Shown: positions 10,222-18,970, numbered from the stretch's first letter. The stretch is DNA of 64,000 nucleotides from JBBRWV01 sp038248985 (GCA_038248985.1 JBBRWV010000001.1:14749-78748); one strand, 5' to 3'. A program made the numbers and translations. Notes: a model not told the origin generated them from the sequence alone.

Positions 10222-10680
10222 ATGTCCATCCCGCGCAAGAAAAAATCTGCCGTTGAAATCCCGCTCACGTCCACCGCGGACGTGGCGTTTCTGCTGCTCG
10301 TGTTTTTCCTGGTGGCGGCCTCCAACGCGGTCGAAAAAGGTGTGCCGCTCGACCTGCCCAATACCAGCAAAACCCAGGAGAAAAAGAAGTCGGAAAACCT
10401 CGAGGTCGGCATCACTGTCGATGCGATCACCCTCGGCGGTGAGCCTCTGGCCAATGAAAATTCCCTCCAGGAAGTTCTGCGGGCCAAACTCGCCGGCGTT
10501 ACCGAGCCCTCCCTCCGCGTCGTCGTCGTAACTGCCGCCGCCGCCGTGGATTACCAACGCTGGACCCGCTTCATCGCCGAAGTGGAAATGGCCGGCGGCA
10601 TCCCCGCCCCACAGATCGAAGAAGAGGAAACGCGTCCCGCCTCTGGTAGCGGCCCGGTCGACGGGGGGGAGGCCAATTGA
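10222..10680 (+). CDS. ExbD/TolR-family protein, first copy
   Basis: The 152-residue protein has a short basic cytoplasmic N-terminus, one membrane helix (about residues 19-37) and a periplasmic domain. Asp20, in STADVAFLLLVFF, is at the position of the essential proton-carrying Asp of ExbD and TolR. The periplasmic part includes the usual strand-rich region ending in VVVVTAAAAVDYQRW, and a short acidic tail. It should pair with the ExbB-like protein 40 bases upstream. The end overlaps the next ExbD start by four bases (TTGA), which implies translational coupling. Confidence 0.9.
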   Translation: MSIPRKKKSAVEIPLTSTADVAFLLLVFFLVAASNAVEKGVPLDLPNTSKTQEKKKSENLEVGITVDAITLGGEPLANENSLQEVLRAKLAGVTEPSLRVVVVTAAAAVDYQRWTRFIAEVEMAGGIPAPQIEEEETRPASGSGPVDGGEAN

Positions 10681-11093
10681 AGATCCAGCGCGCGCAAAGA
10701 CTTAACGCCACGATCCCCCTCTGCAGCACTGCGGATATCGCCTTCCTGCTACTGATATTCTTCATCGTGCTCTCCAAGAACGCCAATGAATCCTCGCTCG
10801 AATGGCTCCCCGCCGAGTCTCCCCAACTCCTCGTCGACGCGGACAACTCCGTCGTCACCGTCATCATCGATAAAAAATATGACGTCTTTGTTAACGGCCA
10901 CGAGGTCGCGCCCTCCATGGTGAAATCCGTCGTACAGTCTTATCTCGGCGACCGCGCGCCGGGCTTACGCAAAGTCCTTTTGAAAATTGATAAAGACGTG
11001 CCCGAGCGTGTCTTCGGCAAAGTATTGTTGGATATCGGCGAAGCCGGCGGTGACATCTTCCGCGCGCTCGATACCGTTTCTGAAAAGAAGTAA
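10677..11093 (+). CDS. ExbD/TolR-family protein, second copy
   Basis: This 138-residue second ExbD-like subunit begins with TTG, overlapping the stop of the first copy as TTGA. No ATG lies before the membrane helix, so TTG is the only start that keeps the N-terminal cytoplasmic segment. Asp20 in STADIAFLLLIFF matches the conserved ion-path residue. The periplasmic domain shares little with the first copy beyond the fold, suggesting a heterodimer rather than a recent duplication. Known systems with one ExbB-like and two ExbD-like proteins include AglRQS of Myxococcus gliding motility, which is a precedent for the layout and not proof of motility here. Confidence 0.88.
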   Translation: MKIQRAQRLNATIPLCSTADIAFLLLIFFIVLSKNANESSLEWLPAESPQLLVDADNSVVTVIIDKKYDVFVNGHEVAPSMVKSVVQSYLGDRAPGLRKVLLKIDKDVPERVFGKVLLDIGEAGGDIFRALDTVSEKK

Positions 11094-11132
11094 CGATTCG
11101 CCGCTCTGGCGGCTGCATTCAGGAGTTTCTAT

Positions 11133-11549
11133 ATGGCGACGATCAGCAATCTGAAAACCGGCGTGAAGGGAACCGCCAAAGAGATCCAGGAATTCGTGGC
11201 CTCTCTCAAAGGCCGCACACCTGCTGAAGCCATGGGCGTCGTCGCCCAAAGTCACCTCCTGCAGGCCATTGTCATCTCCGTGCTCGTTCAGGGTGGCATC
11301 ATGGGGCTATCCTGCGGCATCGCTTATTACAGAGGTGACCCTCCCGCGCCGGTGGCCCCCGTTATCGTGGCCCCCGCGCCGGCCAACCCCCGGCCCGCCC
11401 CCGTACCGGCCGCCACCAACACCGCAGCCACTTCCGCCCCCTCCGAAGACGCCATCAAGAAAGTCATGAACACCGACATCATCAAACCGGAAGACCAGAC
11501 CAAAAAAGGCCCCCGCGATGTGGATGACATTCTCAACAACTTTCGCTGA
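11133..11549 (+). CDS. Small TonB-like single-pass membrane protein
   Basis: The 138 residues divide into a helical, probably cytoplasmic N-terminus (~1-45), one membrane segment (~48-66, ending LSCGIAYY), a Pro/Ala-rich stretch (~70-105) and a charged tail with RDVDDILNNF at the end. The order cytoplasm, helix, proline-rich spacer is that of TonB and TolA, but the usual folded C-terminal domain is absent. An SD-like AGGAG lies 10 bases before the ATG. The position directly after ExbB and two ExbD genes suggests a linker for that motor. This is inference; I recognise no named family. Confidence 0.7.
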   Translation: MATISNLKTGVKGTAKEIQEFVASLKGRTPAEAMGVVAQSHLLQAIVISVLVQGGIMGLSCGIAYYRGDPPAPVAPVIVAPAPANPRPAPVPAATNTAATSAPSEDAIKKVMNTDIIKPEDQTKKGPRDVDDILNNFR

Positions 11550-11598
11550 ACGTGTCTCCCTCCGTGTCCCTTTCCTAACCTCCGACAGGAATTGAATT

Positions 11599-12852
11599 CT
11601 GGAAACGTCACCCTCCCAACCTCGCTTTACCTTCCGCAAGGCCAGCTCCCTCAAGCCGCCGACCGGTATCGGCCGCCTGTTCACCGGCATCAATAACGCC
11701 CTCGAACGTCTCTGGGAGATCAGCAAGCCCTACATCCTGGCCGTCATCGGTCCGGTCGTAAACCTGGTCACCAAGTCGTTCCGCCGCAATGACAAAGAAT
11801 GGAACCCCGCCCGGTCCGATGCTTGGTACTATGGCAAACGCGATGCCCGCTTCTATCACGGCCTCACCTGGTCCGCCCTCATCCAGGGACTCGTCCTCCT
11901 CTGGTTCACGGTCGGCATCGGCCTCACCGGCTGCAATGAATACCTGATGCCCGCTGGCGGCGGCACCACCGCCGCCATGGCCAAACAGATGATGAAGGTC
12001 AAAAAGGTCAAAATCGTCAAAAAAACCCGGCAGATCGTCAACGTCAATTCCCCTATCATTTTTCAGCGGCCGGATATCGACAAAATGATGGAAGAAAAAG
12101 TCACCAAAGTTCTCGAGCAGGGCACCGCCAATCTCTACAAGCAAGGCATGATGGGTTCCGGCAGTGGCGACTCCGCCGGCTTCTCCAGCGGTCGTGGCGT
12201 CGGCGAGGTCGGCCTCATCCGCCTCAAGTATTCCGGCGGCGGAGATTGGGATTCCAACTTCGGCAAAGGTGCCGACAACAATATGCTCTTGGAATACCAC
12301 CTGCTTTCCGAACAAAAAACCGCCAAGGAATCCAAAGCCATTCCCATCATTGGCTTCGACGGCCTCAATTCGTATAAGAAATATTACGCACCGCCCATGG
12401 TTTACCTTACCGGCTCAAAAGGCCTCGACCTCAGCGACAGAGAAATCACAACCATCCGCAAATACATCGAGGAAAACCACGGCATGATCTTCGCCGACGC
12501 CGCCTCGCCCGCCTGGGGCCGTTCCTTCCGCGAAAACATAATGCCCCGGATTCTCCCCGACGTGAAAGCCGTCGCCATCCCCATCGATGACGAAATCTAC
12601 ACCGGGCCCTTCGCGCTCACCTCCATGCCCTACGCCTCGCCCCATGACCAACCCATGGTCATGCGCGGCTGGAAAATCAACGGCCGCTGGGTCGCCATTT
12701 ATCACCCCGGCGATATCGGCGATTGCTGGAAAGACGGTCACGCCGGCGTCTCCGGCGAAACCGCCACCGCCGCCTATGCTCTGGGGGCCAATATCATCTT
12801 TTACGCCCATCGCACGTATAATGAATGGCGTACTGAAAATAAGGTTAAATAA
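11599..12852 (+). CDS. DUF4159-domain protein with N-terminal membrane helix
   Basis: The reading frame opens after a TGA at 11593 and has no ATG, GTG or TTG until 11947. Codons from 11599 on encode plausible protein, including a helix (SALIQGLVLLWFTVGIG, about residues 97-115) just before the internal Met. AGGA at 11587-11590 sits eight bases before CTG at 11599, so I place the start there (417 residues); ATT at 11596 is the alternative. The C-terminal ~200 residues fit DUF4159: GLIRLKYSGGGDWDSN, MVYLTGSKGLDL, NHGMIFADA and a late AIYHPGDIGDCWKDG. That domain has a glutamine-amidotransferase-like fold, with no assigned activity I know of. A basic region (KVKKVKIVKK) follows the helix. It probably belongs to the ExbB/ExbD complex. 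Confidence 0.75.
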   Translation: METSPSQPRFTFRKASSLKPPTGIGRLFTGINNALERLWEISKPYILAVIGPVVNLVTKSFRRNDKEWNPARSDAWYYGKRDARFYHGLTWSALIQGLVLLWFTVGIGLTGCNEYLMPAGGGTTAAMAKQMMKVKKVKIVKKTRQIVNVNSPIIFQRPDIDKMMEEKVTKVLEQGTANLYKQGMMGSGSGDSAGFSSGRGVGEVGLIRLKYSGGGDWDSNFGKGADNNMLLEYHLLSEQKTAKESKAIPIIGFDGLNSYKKYYAPPMVYLTGSKGLDLSDREITTIRKYIEENHGMIFADAASPAWGRSFRENIMPRILPDVKAVAIPIDDEIYTGPFALTSMPYASPHDQPMVMRGWKINGRWVAIYHPGDIGDCWKDGHAGVSGETATAAYALGANIIFYAHRTYNEWRTENKVK

Positions 12853-12854
12853 GG

Positions 12855-14501
12855 ATGTCGATGCGTACTTTGCACCGGACAAGACGTTTTTCCCCCGCCC
12901 TGCCCGCACTCGCCTTGGCAGCACTCTGCGCCCTCTTCCCGGCGGCTCAGTCCCCTGCCCGCGCCGATGAACCCGGCCTGCTCTCCAAGGAACGCTGGAC
13001 CAACCTCACCGAAATCCAGTTCGCCGAACTCAAGTCCGCCGAAGACACATTCCGTAAAAAAGCCTACACCGCCGCACGTAACGCCTATGAAAAATTCATG
13101 ACCGTCAACAGCAAGTCCGATGTCGCCACCTATTGCCAGTTGATGATGGGCGAATGCCTCCGCCTCAACGGCAAACCCAACGAAGCCATCTCCGACTTTC
13201 AGTTCGTCCGCGATCTCGCCGAAGATTCCGATGATGCCAAGTGGGCCTACCTCCGCATCGCCCAATCCCACCGCCAGGCCGGCAACGCCGAAAAAGCCGC
13301 CCTCATCTATAAGGAAATCTTCAAGGACAACGGCACCCACGTCACCGCCTTCGTTGCCGTCCTCGAACTCGTCGACGTGCTCGAGAGTCAAAACAAACTT
13401 CGTGACCGCGCTCCCTATCTCGACGACTTCGCTGAACGCTTTCTCAAAAAACGCTATGACGGCTGGGCGTATCAACGCGCCATCCACACCCTCGCCTATG
13501 AAAAATTGCTCGCCGGTTCGCCCGACGTCGCCTTCACCCTCCTCAAAACCGTCGAAAAATCCGCCGACGCCGAACGCACCGTTCTCAACATCGGCTCCAA
13601 CGCCGTCCGCGATCTCAGCACCAAGGAAACCGTCAACCGTCGCGATGCCCTCGCCGAAGCCCTCACCAACATGGTCATGGCCTGGCTCCGCGAAAATAAG
13701 GACCGCACCAACCACCAGGATCTCACCCGCGGCGTCGTCTTCCTCTACATCAACATCGGCAAGGGCGAAGAGGGTGCCAAGCAGGCCCTCGCCGCGCGCA
13801 AAATCTACAGCGATGCCCGCTGGACTCTCGAACTCATGGTCGACCTCTACCGCCACGATAAAAAAATGGACAAGGCCGTCGCCACCGCCTCCGAAGCCCG
13901 CCGCATCCACAAAGATGCCGACTGGACCCTCGACATGTACGCCGAACAACTCAAAGACAGCGGCGACCTCGGCCAGGCCGTCTCCGCCTGGGATCTCATG
14001 AAGGACCGCAGGCACGCCCTCTTCCGCAGTTCTGATGCCCTCCGCCACGCCGGAAAAATTACCGAGGCCATCGAACGGCGCCGCAAGATTTCCGAGCTTG
14101 ACCCTACGGCTGGCTCCGAAGTCGCCATGTGGATCGGTGACGTGCTGGAGCAATCAGGCAAATACGATGAAGCCATCAAGGAATACCTGCTCGCCCAGAA
14201 CGAACCGCGGAATCTCTACCAGATTGCCGAATGCAAATCCAAACAGAAAAAATACAAGGAAGCCATCGAGCAATACTCCACCATCGCCGCCGCCTTTGAA
14301 AAAGAAACTCCCGAGGCCATGTATCGCATGGCCCTCGAGTACGAAAAACTCTCCGACACCACCACCGCCATCAATTTCCTCCGCCGCATCTGCCGCACCT
14401 TCCCCAAGTCGCAGGCCGCCTCCAGCGCCCACGTCCGCCTGCAATCCAAATACAAAATCGATGAAACCCTCGGCGGTTCCGAAGGCGACAAGAAAGACTG
14501 A
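12855..14501 (+). CDS. Secreted TPR protein closing the ExbB/ExbD cluster
   Basis: This 548-residue protein starts two bases after the DUF4159 stop, so the two genes are surely co-transcribed. A signal peptide covers about residues 1-37 (ALPALALAALCALFPAA, cut near ARA-DEPG). The rest is helical with many TPR-like pairs, clearest at KAYTAARNAYEKF, AISDFQFVRDLAED, YDEAIKEYLLAQ and YKEAIEQYSTIAAAF. A periplasmic or envelope scaffold is the natural reading. Its repeats resemble those in the giant TPR protein at the other end of the cluster, so it may be the soluble partner of the same assembly. Confidence 0.85.
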   Translation: MSMRTLHRTRRFSPALPALALAALCALFPAAQSPARADEPGLLSKERWTNLTEIQFAELKSAEDTFRKKAYTAARNAYEKFMTVNSKSDVATYCQLMMGECLRLNGKPNEAISDFQFVRDLAEDSDDAKWAYLRIAQSHRQAGNAEKAALIYKEIFKDNGTHVTAFVAVLELVDVLESQNKLRDRAPYLDDFAERFLKKRYDGWAYQRAIHTLAYEKLLAGSPDVAFTLLKTVEKSADAERTVLNIGSNAVRDLSTKETVNRRDALAEALTNMVMAWLRENKDRTNHQDLTRGVVFLYINIGKGEEGAKQALAARKIYSDARWTLELMVDLYRHDKKMDKAVATASEARRIHKDADWTLDMYAEQLKDSGDLGQAVSAWDLMKDRRHALFRSSDALRHAGKITEAIERRRKISELDPTAGSEVAMWIGDVLEQSGKYDEAIKEYLLAQNEPRNLYQIAECKSKQKKYKEAIEQYSTIAAAFEKETPEAMYRMALEYEKLSDTTTAINFLRRICRTFPKSQAASSAHVRLQSKYKIDETLGGSEGDKKD

Positions 14502-14609
14502 TCGCCCCGCACCACGTGCCGAATTTATGCGCCTTTATCCCTGAATCTTCACGACATCTGTATTGGCCTTGCGCTATAATCTCCGGCATCCACGTCCGGA
14601 GGATATCTC

Positions 14610-14903
14610 ATGCTCACTCAGGAAGACCCCAGCGCCTCACGCCCCACGCGCCCCACCGCGCCGCGCGCCGCATGGGTCGCCCCCTTTCTGCTTCTCCTCC
14701 TCGTGCTCGTCCTCGTGCTGCGGCACGATTTCTGGAATTGGGATACGCCCTACCCCCTCCTTTTCGGCTTCCTCCCCATCGGACTCTGGTGGCAGGCGCT
14801 CGTCTCCATCCTCGCCTCTATCATGATGGCCCTCTTCGTCCGCCTCGCCTGGCCTCATCACCTCGAAGAAGAACTGCAACCTCCGCCCGACCAGCATAAA
14901 TAG
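14610..14903 (+). CDS. DUF3311 small membrane protein, symporter partner
   Basis: The 97-residue protein has two membrane helices (about residues 22-40 and 50-80) with the DUF3311 look: a WxxPYPLLFGFLPIGLWWQ loop between them. DUF3311 genes usually sit directly before a sodium:solute symporter gene, as here (60 bases upstream), and are thought to be a small accessory subunit. GGAGG at 14597-14601 is a good ribosome binding site. A perfect TATAAT at 14575-14580 could be the -10 of the pair, though I see no convincing -35. Confidence 0.85.
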   Translation: MLTQEDPSASRPTRPTAPRAAWVAPFLLLLLVLVLVLRHDFWNWDTPYPLLFGFLPIGLWWQALVSILASIMMALFVRLAWPHHLEEELQPPPDQHK

Positions 14904-14963
14904 CTCCCACTACGCCGTTCGTATTCGCCTCCCTTCCTCACTGAAATTGCCCGGAGCCTCCTC

Positions 14964-16874
14964 ATGGTCCCCGCGATCATTGTCTTCCTCTACCTTGCCG
15001 TCGTCCTCTACGTCGGCATCTTCGCTTTCCGTAAATCCAAAAAAGGCGCCGGTTCCGCCGAGGAATTCTTCGTCGCCAACCGCTCCCTCGGCACCTTCGT
15101 CTTCCTCCTCTCCCTCTTCGGCTCCAACATGACCTCCTTCGCTATCCTCGGCTCCTCCGGCCTCGCCTTCCGCAATGGCATTGGCGTATTCGGACTTATG
15201 GCCTCCATCTCCGGCATCGTCATCCCCCTGTCCATCTTCTTCGTCGGCACCCGCATCTGGGCCCACGGCAAAAAATTCGGACACATGACCCAGGTCCAAC
15301 TCTTCCGCGACCGCTGGGAAATGGGCCACATCGGCACCGTCATTTTCGCCCTCCAAGCCCTCATGCTCATTCCCTACATCATCATCGGCGTCATGGGCGG
15401 CGGAGAAACCCTCAACGGCGTCTCCGGAGGCACCGTCCCCTACTGGCTCGGCGGCGGCGTCGTCGCCCTCGTCGTCATGTCCTACGTCTTCTTCGGCGGC
15501 ATGCGCGGCACCGCGTGGGTTAACACCCTCCAAACCCTCATGTTCCTCGTCTTCGGCACCATCGCCTTCATCATCATCGCCCGCGGCATCGGCGGCTTGG
15601 GCGTCACCGTGCAATCCATGGCCGATACCCTCAAGCCCCAGCCCGCCGCCACGATGCAACCCTCCATGACCGAACGCTTCGCCGCATCCGCTCCCGCATC
15701 CACCGCTCTTTCCGCCGCCGCAACATCCCCACCGCGCTCCGCCATCGCCGCTGCCCCACGCACCGTTCCTCCGCCTGATGGCGCCGTCCTAATTCGCGGC
15801 AAAACCAACCCTGCGGATCCCCATGCACAAGATCGCATCGCCAAAGGTTACTGGGCGTCCTACGCCTTGATTCCCTTGTCTTCCATCATGTTTCCCCACA
15901 TTGCCATTTTCTGCCTCACCGCCAAAAAACTCAGCAGCTTCCGCAAAACCGTCATCCTCTACCCCCTGTGCATTCTCGCCATCTGGTTTCCTGCGGTATT
16001 CCTCGGCGCGGTCGCTTCGTCCCAACCCGCAGTCATTGCGAACCTCGCCATCGAATCCCAGGGATTCCCCGCCTTCCAAACCGCCAATCCGCCAGCCGCC
16101 GCCCTCATGCAAAAACTGGCCCACGGTGAAATCACAGCGAAAGACGCCGCCGCCAAGCCGCTCCTCGCCGGGCCGCTCAAAGGCGAAATGAAAAAACTCG
16201 CAAATTCCAACTCCGACGGCGTCATGCTCGACATGCTCCGACTCTTCGCCCCCGGCGTTCTCGCCGGCATCCTCGGGGCCGCCATCATGGCCTGCGTCAT
16301 GGCCTCCGACTCCCAGATCCTCGCTCTCTCCACGATGTGGGCCGAAGACGTCTACCGCTTCCACGGCGGCACCTCCGAAGCCAAACAGGTCTGGTCCGCC
16401 CGCGCCTTCGTCGTCATCATCACCATCATCGCCTACATCATCGCCCTCGCCGTCCACCAGTATTCCAACATCTTCGAACTCGCCATCCAGTACGCCTTCT
16501 CCGGCTACGCCTCCATGGCACCCATCATGCTCGCCGCCCTTTTCTGGAAACGCTCCACGAAGTGGGGCGCACTCGCCGCCACCCTCTGGATCGCCTTCTC
16601 CCTTCTCGGCATCACCATCATCCAGGCCTACACAGTCTCCGCCGCGCCGGTCGTCGCGACCCAACCCCCCAACATCATCTTCTCCCTCGGCAATCTCCCC
16701 ATCCTCCTCCGCGAATACAACCGCGTTTCCTTCACCGAATTCCGCTTCCTCATTGTGCTCCCCATGTTCATTGGCTCCTGCCTCTGCGTCTACTTGGGCT
16801 CTATCCTCACCCAACCTCCGTCACTTGCCACAATCCACCGCTACTTCCCGCGCAAATCTCCTCTCCTTCACTGA
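14964..16874 (+). CDS. Sodium:solute symporter (SSS family)
   Basis: This is a 636-residue membrane protein with 12-13 helices typical of the SSS family, beginning in the membrane at once (IIVFLYLAVVLYVGIFAF) and followed by the RSLGTFVFLLSLFGSNMTSFAILG region of family members. The helix around YWASYALIPLSSIMFPHI fits helix 7. About 65 residues between helices 6 and 7 (residues ~215-280) are Ala/Pro/Ser-rich, which is longer than usual and probably an exposed loop. The substrate cannot be told; DUF3311-linked members are often annotated as carboxylate or pantothenate transporters. It forms an operon with the DUF3311 gene. The last four bases overlap a heptad array leading to the next gene. 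Confidence 0.88.
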   Translation: MVPAIIVFLYLAVVLYVGIFAFRKSKKGAGSAEEFFVANRSLGTFVFLLSLFGSNMTSFAILGSSGLAFRNGIGVFGLMASISGIVIPLSIFFVGTRIWAHGKKFGHMTQVQLFRDRWEMGHIGTVIFALQALMLIPYIIIGVMGGGETLNGVSGGTVPYWLGGGVVALVVMSYVFFGGMRGTAWVNTLQTLMFLVFGTIAFIIIARGIGGLGVTVQSMADTLKPQPAATMQPSMTERFAASAPASTALSAAATSPPRSAIAAAPRTVPPPDGAVLIRGKTNPADPHAQDRIAKGYWASYALIPLSSIMFPHIAIFCLTAKKLSSFRKTVILYPLCILAIWFPAVFLGAVASSQPAVIANLAIESQGFPAFQTANPPAAALMQKLAHGEITAKDAAAKPLLAGPLKGEMKKLANSNSDGVMLDMLRLFAPGVLAGILGAAIMACVMASDSQILALSTMWAEDVYRFHGGTSEAKQVWSARAFVVIITIIAYIIALAVHQYSNIFELAIQYAFSGYASMAPIMLAALFWKRSTKWGALAATLWIAFSLLGITIIQAYTVSAAPVVATQPPNIIFSLGNLPILLREYNRVSFTEFRFLIVLPMFIGSCLCVYLGSILTQPPSLATIHRYFPRKSPLLH

Positions 16875-16898
16875 CCCCTAACCCCTGACTCTGGCCCC
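16871..16898 (+). repeat. Heptad array filling the symporter-glycosyltransferase gap
   Basis: The units are CTGACCC / CTAACCC / CTGACTC / TGGCCCC. They begin inside the symporter stop codon and end two bases before the glycosyltransferase ATG, so the array is the whole intergenic space and takes the place of any Shine-Dalgarno sequence. Confidence 0.65.
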
Positions 16899-16900
16899 TT

Positions 16901-18205
16901 ATGTCGCTCAACATCACCATCCTCGCCGCCGGTGCCGCCGGCATGTATTGCGGCTCCTGCCTGCGCGACAACGCCCTCGCCGCCTCACTCCTCCAACTCG
17001 GCCACCGCGTCACCCTCCTCCCCCTCTACACACCCCTCCGCACTGATACCCCCGACGTCTCCAACCCCCACATCTTCTACGGCGGCATCAACGTCTACCT
17101 TCAACACGCCTCCAAACTCTTCCGCATCACCCCCCGCATCTTCGACTGGCTCTTCGACCGCCCCTTCCTCCTCACCATGGCCGGTTCCATGGGTGCCGGC
17201 ACCCACCCCTCCAAACTCGCCTCCCTCACCCGCGACATCCTCCTCGGCTACAACGGCCCCACCCACAAAGAACTCCGCCGCCTCATCGCCTTTCTCGCCT
17301 CCGACATCCAACCCAACATCATCACCCTCCCCAATCTCATGTTTGCCGGCATGGCCCAGGCCTTCGTCGAAAAACTTCACTGCCCCGTCATCTGCGAACT
17401 CACCGGCGAAGATCTCTTCCTCGACGCCATGGCCGAATCCGACCGCAACAACATCCGCGCCCTCATCCGCCAAACCACTCCCCACATCGCCCAGTTTGTC
17501 GCCACCTCCCACTACTACGCCCAAAAAATGTCCACCTACCTCGACCTCCCTCCCGAAAAAATCACCATCATCTACCCCGGCCTCCCCGGCGAAATGCTCG
17601 ACACCCCCAAATCTCCCTCCTCACCCCTGAGTCCTCAACACTTGAATCTCACCTACCTCGCCCGCATCTGTCCCGAAAAAGGCCTCGACCAACTCGCCGA
17701 CGCCTTCCTTCTCCTGCAAAAACTCCCCCACACCGATCACATCCACCTCCACTACGCCGGCTACCTCGGCCCCGCCTACAAAGCCTGGCACCATGCCCTG
17801 CAACAGCGCCTGCACCACGCCGGCCTCGCCGCCCGCGTCCATTACCACGGCACCGTCGACCTCGCCGGAAAAATATCCCTCCTCGATAACGCCCACCTCT
17901 TTTGCGTCCCCACTCACTATCCCGAATCCAAAGGCATCTTCGTCCTCGAAGCCCTCTCCCGCGGCGCCCCCGTCCTCGCCCCCAACCACGGCTCATTCCC
18001 CGAGATCGCCCAACTCACCAGCGCCCTCGACCTCACCCCGCCCCACAACCCCCAACTCCTCGCCGAAAAAATCCACTCCCTCCTTCACAATCCGCAGCGC
18101 CTCCAATCCCTCTCCCAGAACGCCCGCCCCTCCATCGAAACACACTTTACCGCCCGACACATGGCCACCCAGTTCGCTAAACTCTGCATCCAACTGCAAA
18201 ACTAA
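16901..18205 (+). CDS. Glycosyltransferase family 4 (GT-B fold)
   Basis: The 434-residue protein has the two Rossmann domains of GT-B enzymes. The N-terminal domain starts with ITILAAGAAGMYCGSCLRDNALAA, an acceptor-side loop common in family 4. The C-terminal domain starts at LNLTYLARICPEKGLDQLADAF and has the donor-binding region HLFCVPTHYPESKGIFVLEALSRGAPVLA, with the E-x7-E pattern (E at PES, E at LEAL). It would transfer a sugar from a nucleotide-sugar donor; the product is unknown. The linker between domains (SPSSPLSPQ) is encoded by a heptad array. No Shine-Dalgarno sequence is present before the ATG. An ABC exporter follows at once, so envelope glycan or glycolipid export is possible. 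Confidence 0.88.
   Translation: MSLNITILAAGAAGMYCGSCLRDNALAASLLQLGHRVTLLPLYTPLRTDTPDVSNPHIFYGGINVYLQHASKLFRITPRIFDWLFDRPFLLTMAGSMGAGTHPSKLASLTRDILLGYNGPTHKELRRLIAFLASDIQPNIITLPNLMFAGMAQAFVEKLHCPVICELTGEDLFLDAMAESDRNNIRALIRQTTPHIAQFVATSHYYAQKMSTYLDLPPEKITIIYPGLPGEMLDTPKSPSSPLSPQHLNLTYLARICPEKGLDQLADAFLLLQKLPHTDHIHLHYAGYLGPAYKAWHHALQQRLHHAGLAARVHYHGTVDLAGKISLLDNAHLFCVPTHYPESKGIFVLEALSRGAPVLAPNHGSFPEIAQLTSALDLTPPHNPQLLAEKIHSLLHNPQRLQSLSQNARPSIETHFTARHMATQFAKLCIQLQN
17617..17645 (+). repeat. In-frame heptad array in the glycosyltransferase linker
   Basis: The units are CTCCTCA / CCCCTGA / GTCCTCA / ACACTTGA. They encode a Ser/Pro stretch exactly between the two Rossmann domains, where an insertion would be tolerated. 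The composition resembles the array in front of the same gene. Confidence 0.55.
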
Positions 18206-18241
18206 AACCCACTCAAACTCTCTTTGATAGAATCACACACT

Positions 18242-18934
18242 ATGCAAATCGAAATCACCAACCTCTCCAAGTCCTACCCGACCCCCACCAACCCCCTCGA
18301 AATCCTCCGCGACCTCACCCTCCTCATCCCCTCCGCACAATCCACCGCCATCCTCGGACCCTCCGGCTCCGGAAAATCCACCCTCCTCAACATCCTCGGC
18401 ACCCTCGACACTCCCACCTCCGGCTCCGTCGCCTTCCTCCCCCGCGACCGCTCCTCCCCGCTTAGCCCCCTCACATTCGCCCCCGCCGCCCTCGCCCAAT
18501 TTCGCGCTGCCTACATCGGCTTCGTCTTCCAGGACCACCACCTCCTTCCCCAGCTCAACGCCCTCGAAAATATCCTCCTCCCCAAACTCGCCCTCGGTGG
18601 GGGGGCTGCATCTTCCAAAGAATCCTCCGATCGCGCCGCCTGGCTCCTCGCCCGCATCGGCCTCGAATCCCGCCGCTCCCACCTCCCCACCCAACTCTCC
18701 GGCGGCGAACGTCAACGCATCGCCATCGCCCGCGCCCTCATGAACGCCCCCTTCCTCCTCCTCGCCGACGAACCCACCGGCAACCTCGACCCCCACACCG
18801 CCGACTCCATCATTTCCCTCCTCCTCTCCATCGCCACCGAAACCGCCGCCACCCTCATCGCCGTCACCCACAACCCCGCCCTCGCCGAGCGCTTTCAAAA
18901 ATCCTACACCATGCACAACGGCCAACTCGCCTGA
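18242..18934 (+). CDS. ABC exporter ATPase, LolD/MacB type
   Basis: The 230-residue ATPase has Walker A GPSGSGKST (about residues 39-47), Q-loop VFQDHHLLPQLNALENI, signature LSGGERQRIAIARAL, Walker B LLLADEPTGNLD and the switch His in VTHN, all as in LolD and MacB ATPases that work with FtsX-like permeases. I start it at the ATG; an in-frame TTG six codons upstream is possible but would add a non-homologous leader. A TAGAAT lies eight bases before the ATG with no Shine-Dalgarno sequence, so the message may be leaderless. A run of seven Gs encodes a Gly-rich loop (LGGGAASS) before the helical domain. The permease gene follows. Confidence 0.9.
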   Translation: MQIEITNLSKSYPTPTNPLEILRDLTLLIPSAQSTAILGPSGSGKSTLLNILGTLDTPTSGSVAFLPRDRSSPLSPLTFAPAALAQFRAAYIGFVFQDHHLLPQLNALENILLPKLALGGGAASSKESSDRAAWLLARIGLESRRSHLPTQLSGGERQRIAIARALMNAPFLLLADEPTGNLDPHTADSIISLLLSIATETAATLIAVTHNPALAERFQKSYTMHNGQLA

Positions 18935-18970
18935 TAAAAACAAATCCCACGTTGTCCTTCCTTCCCCCTG

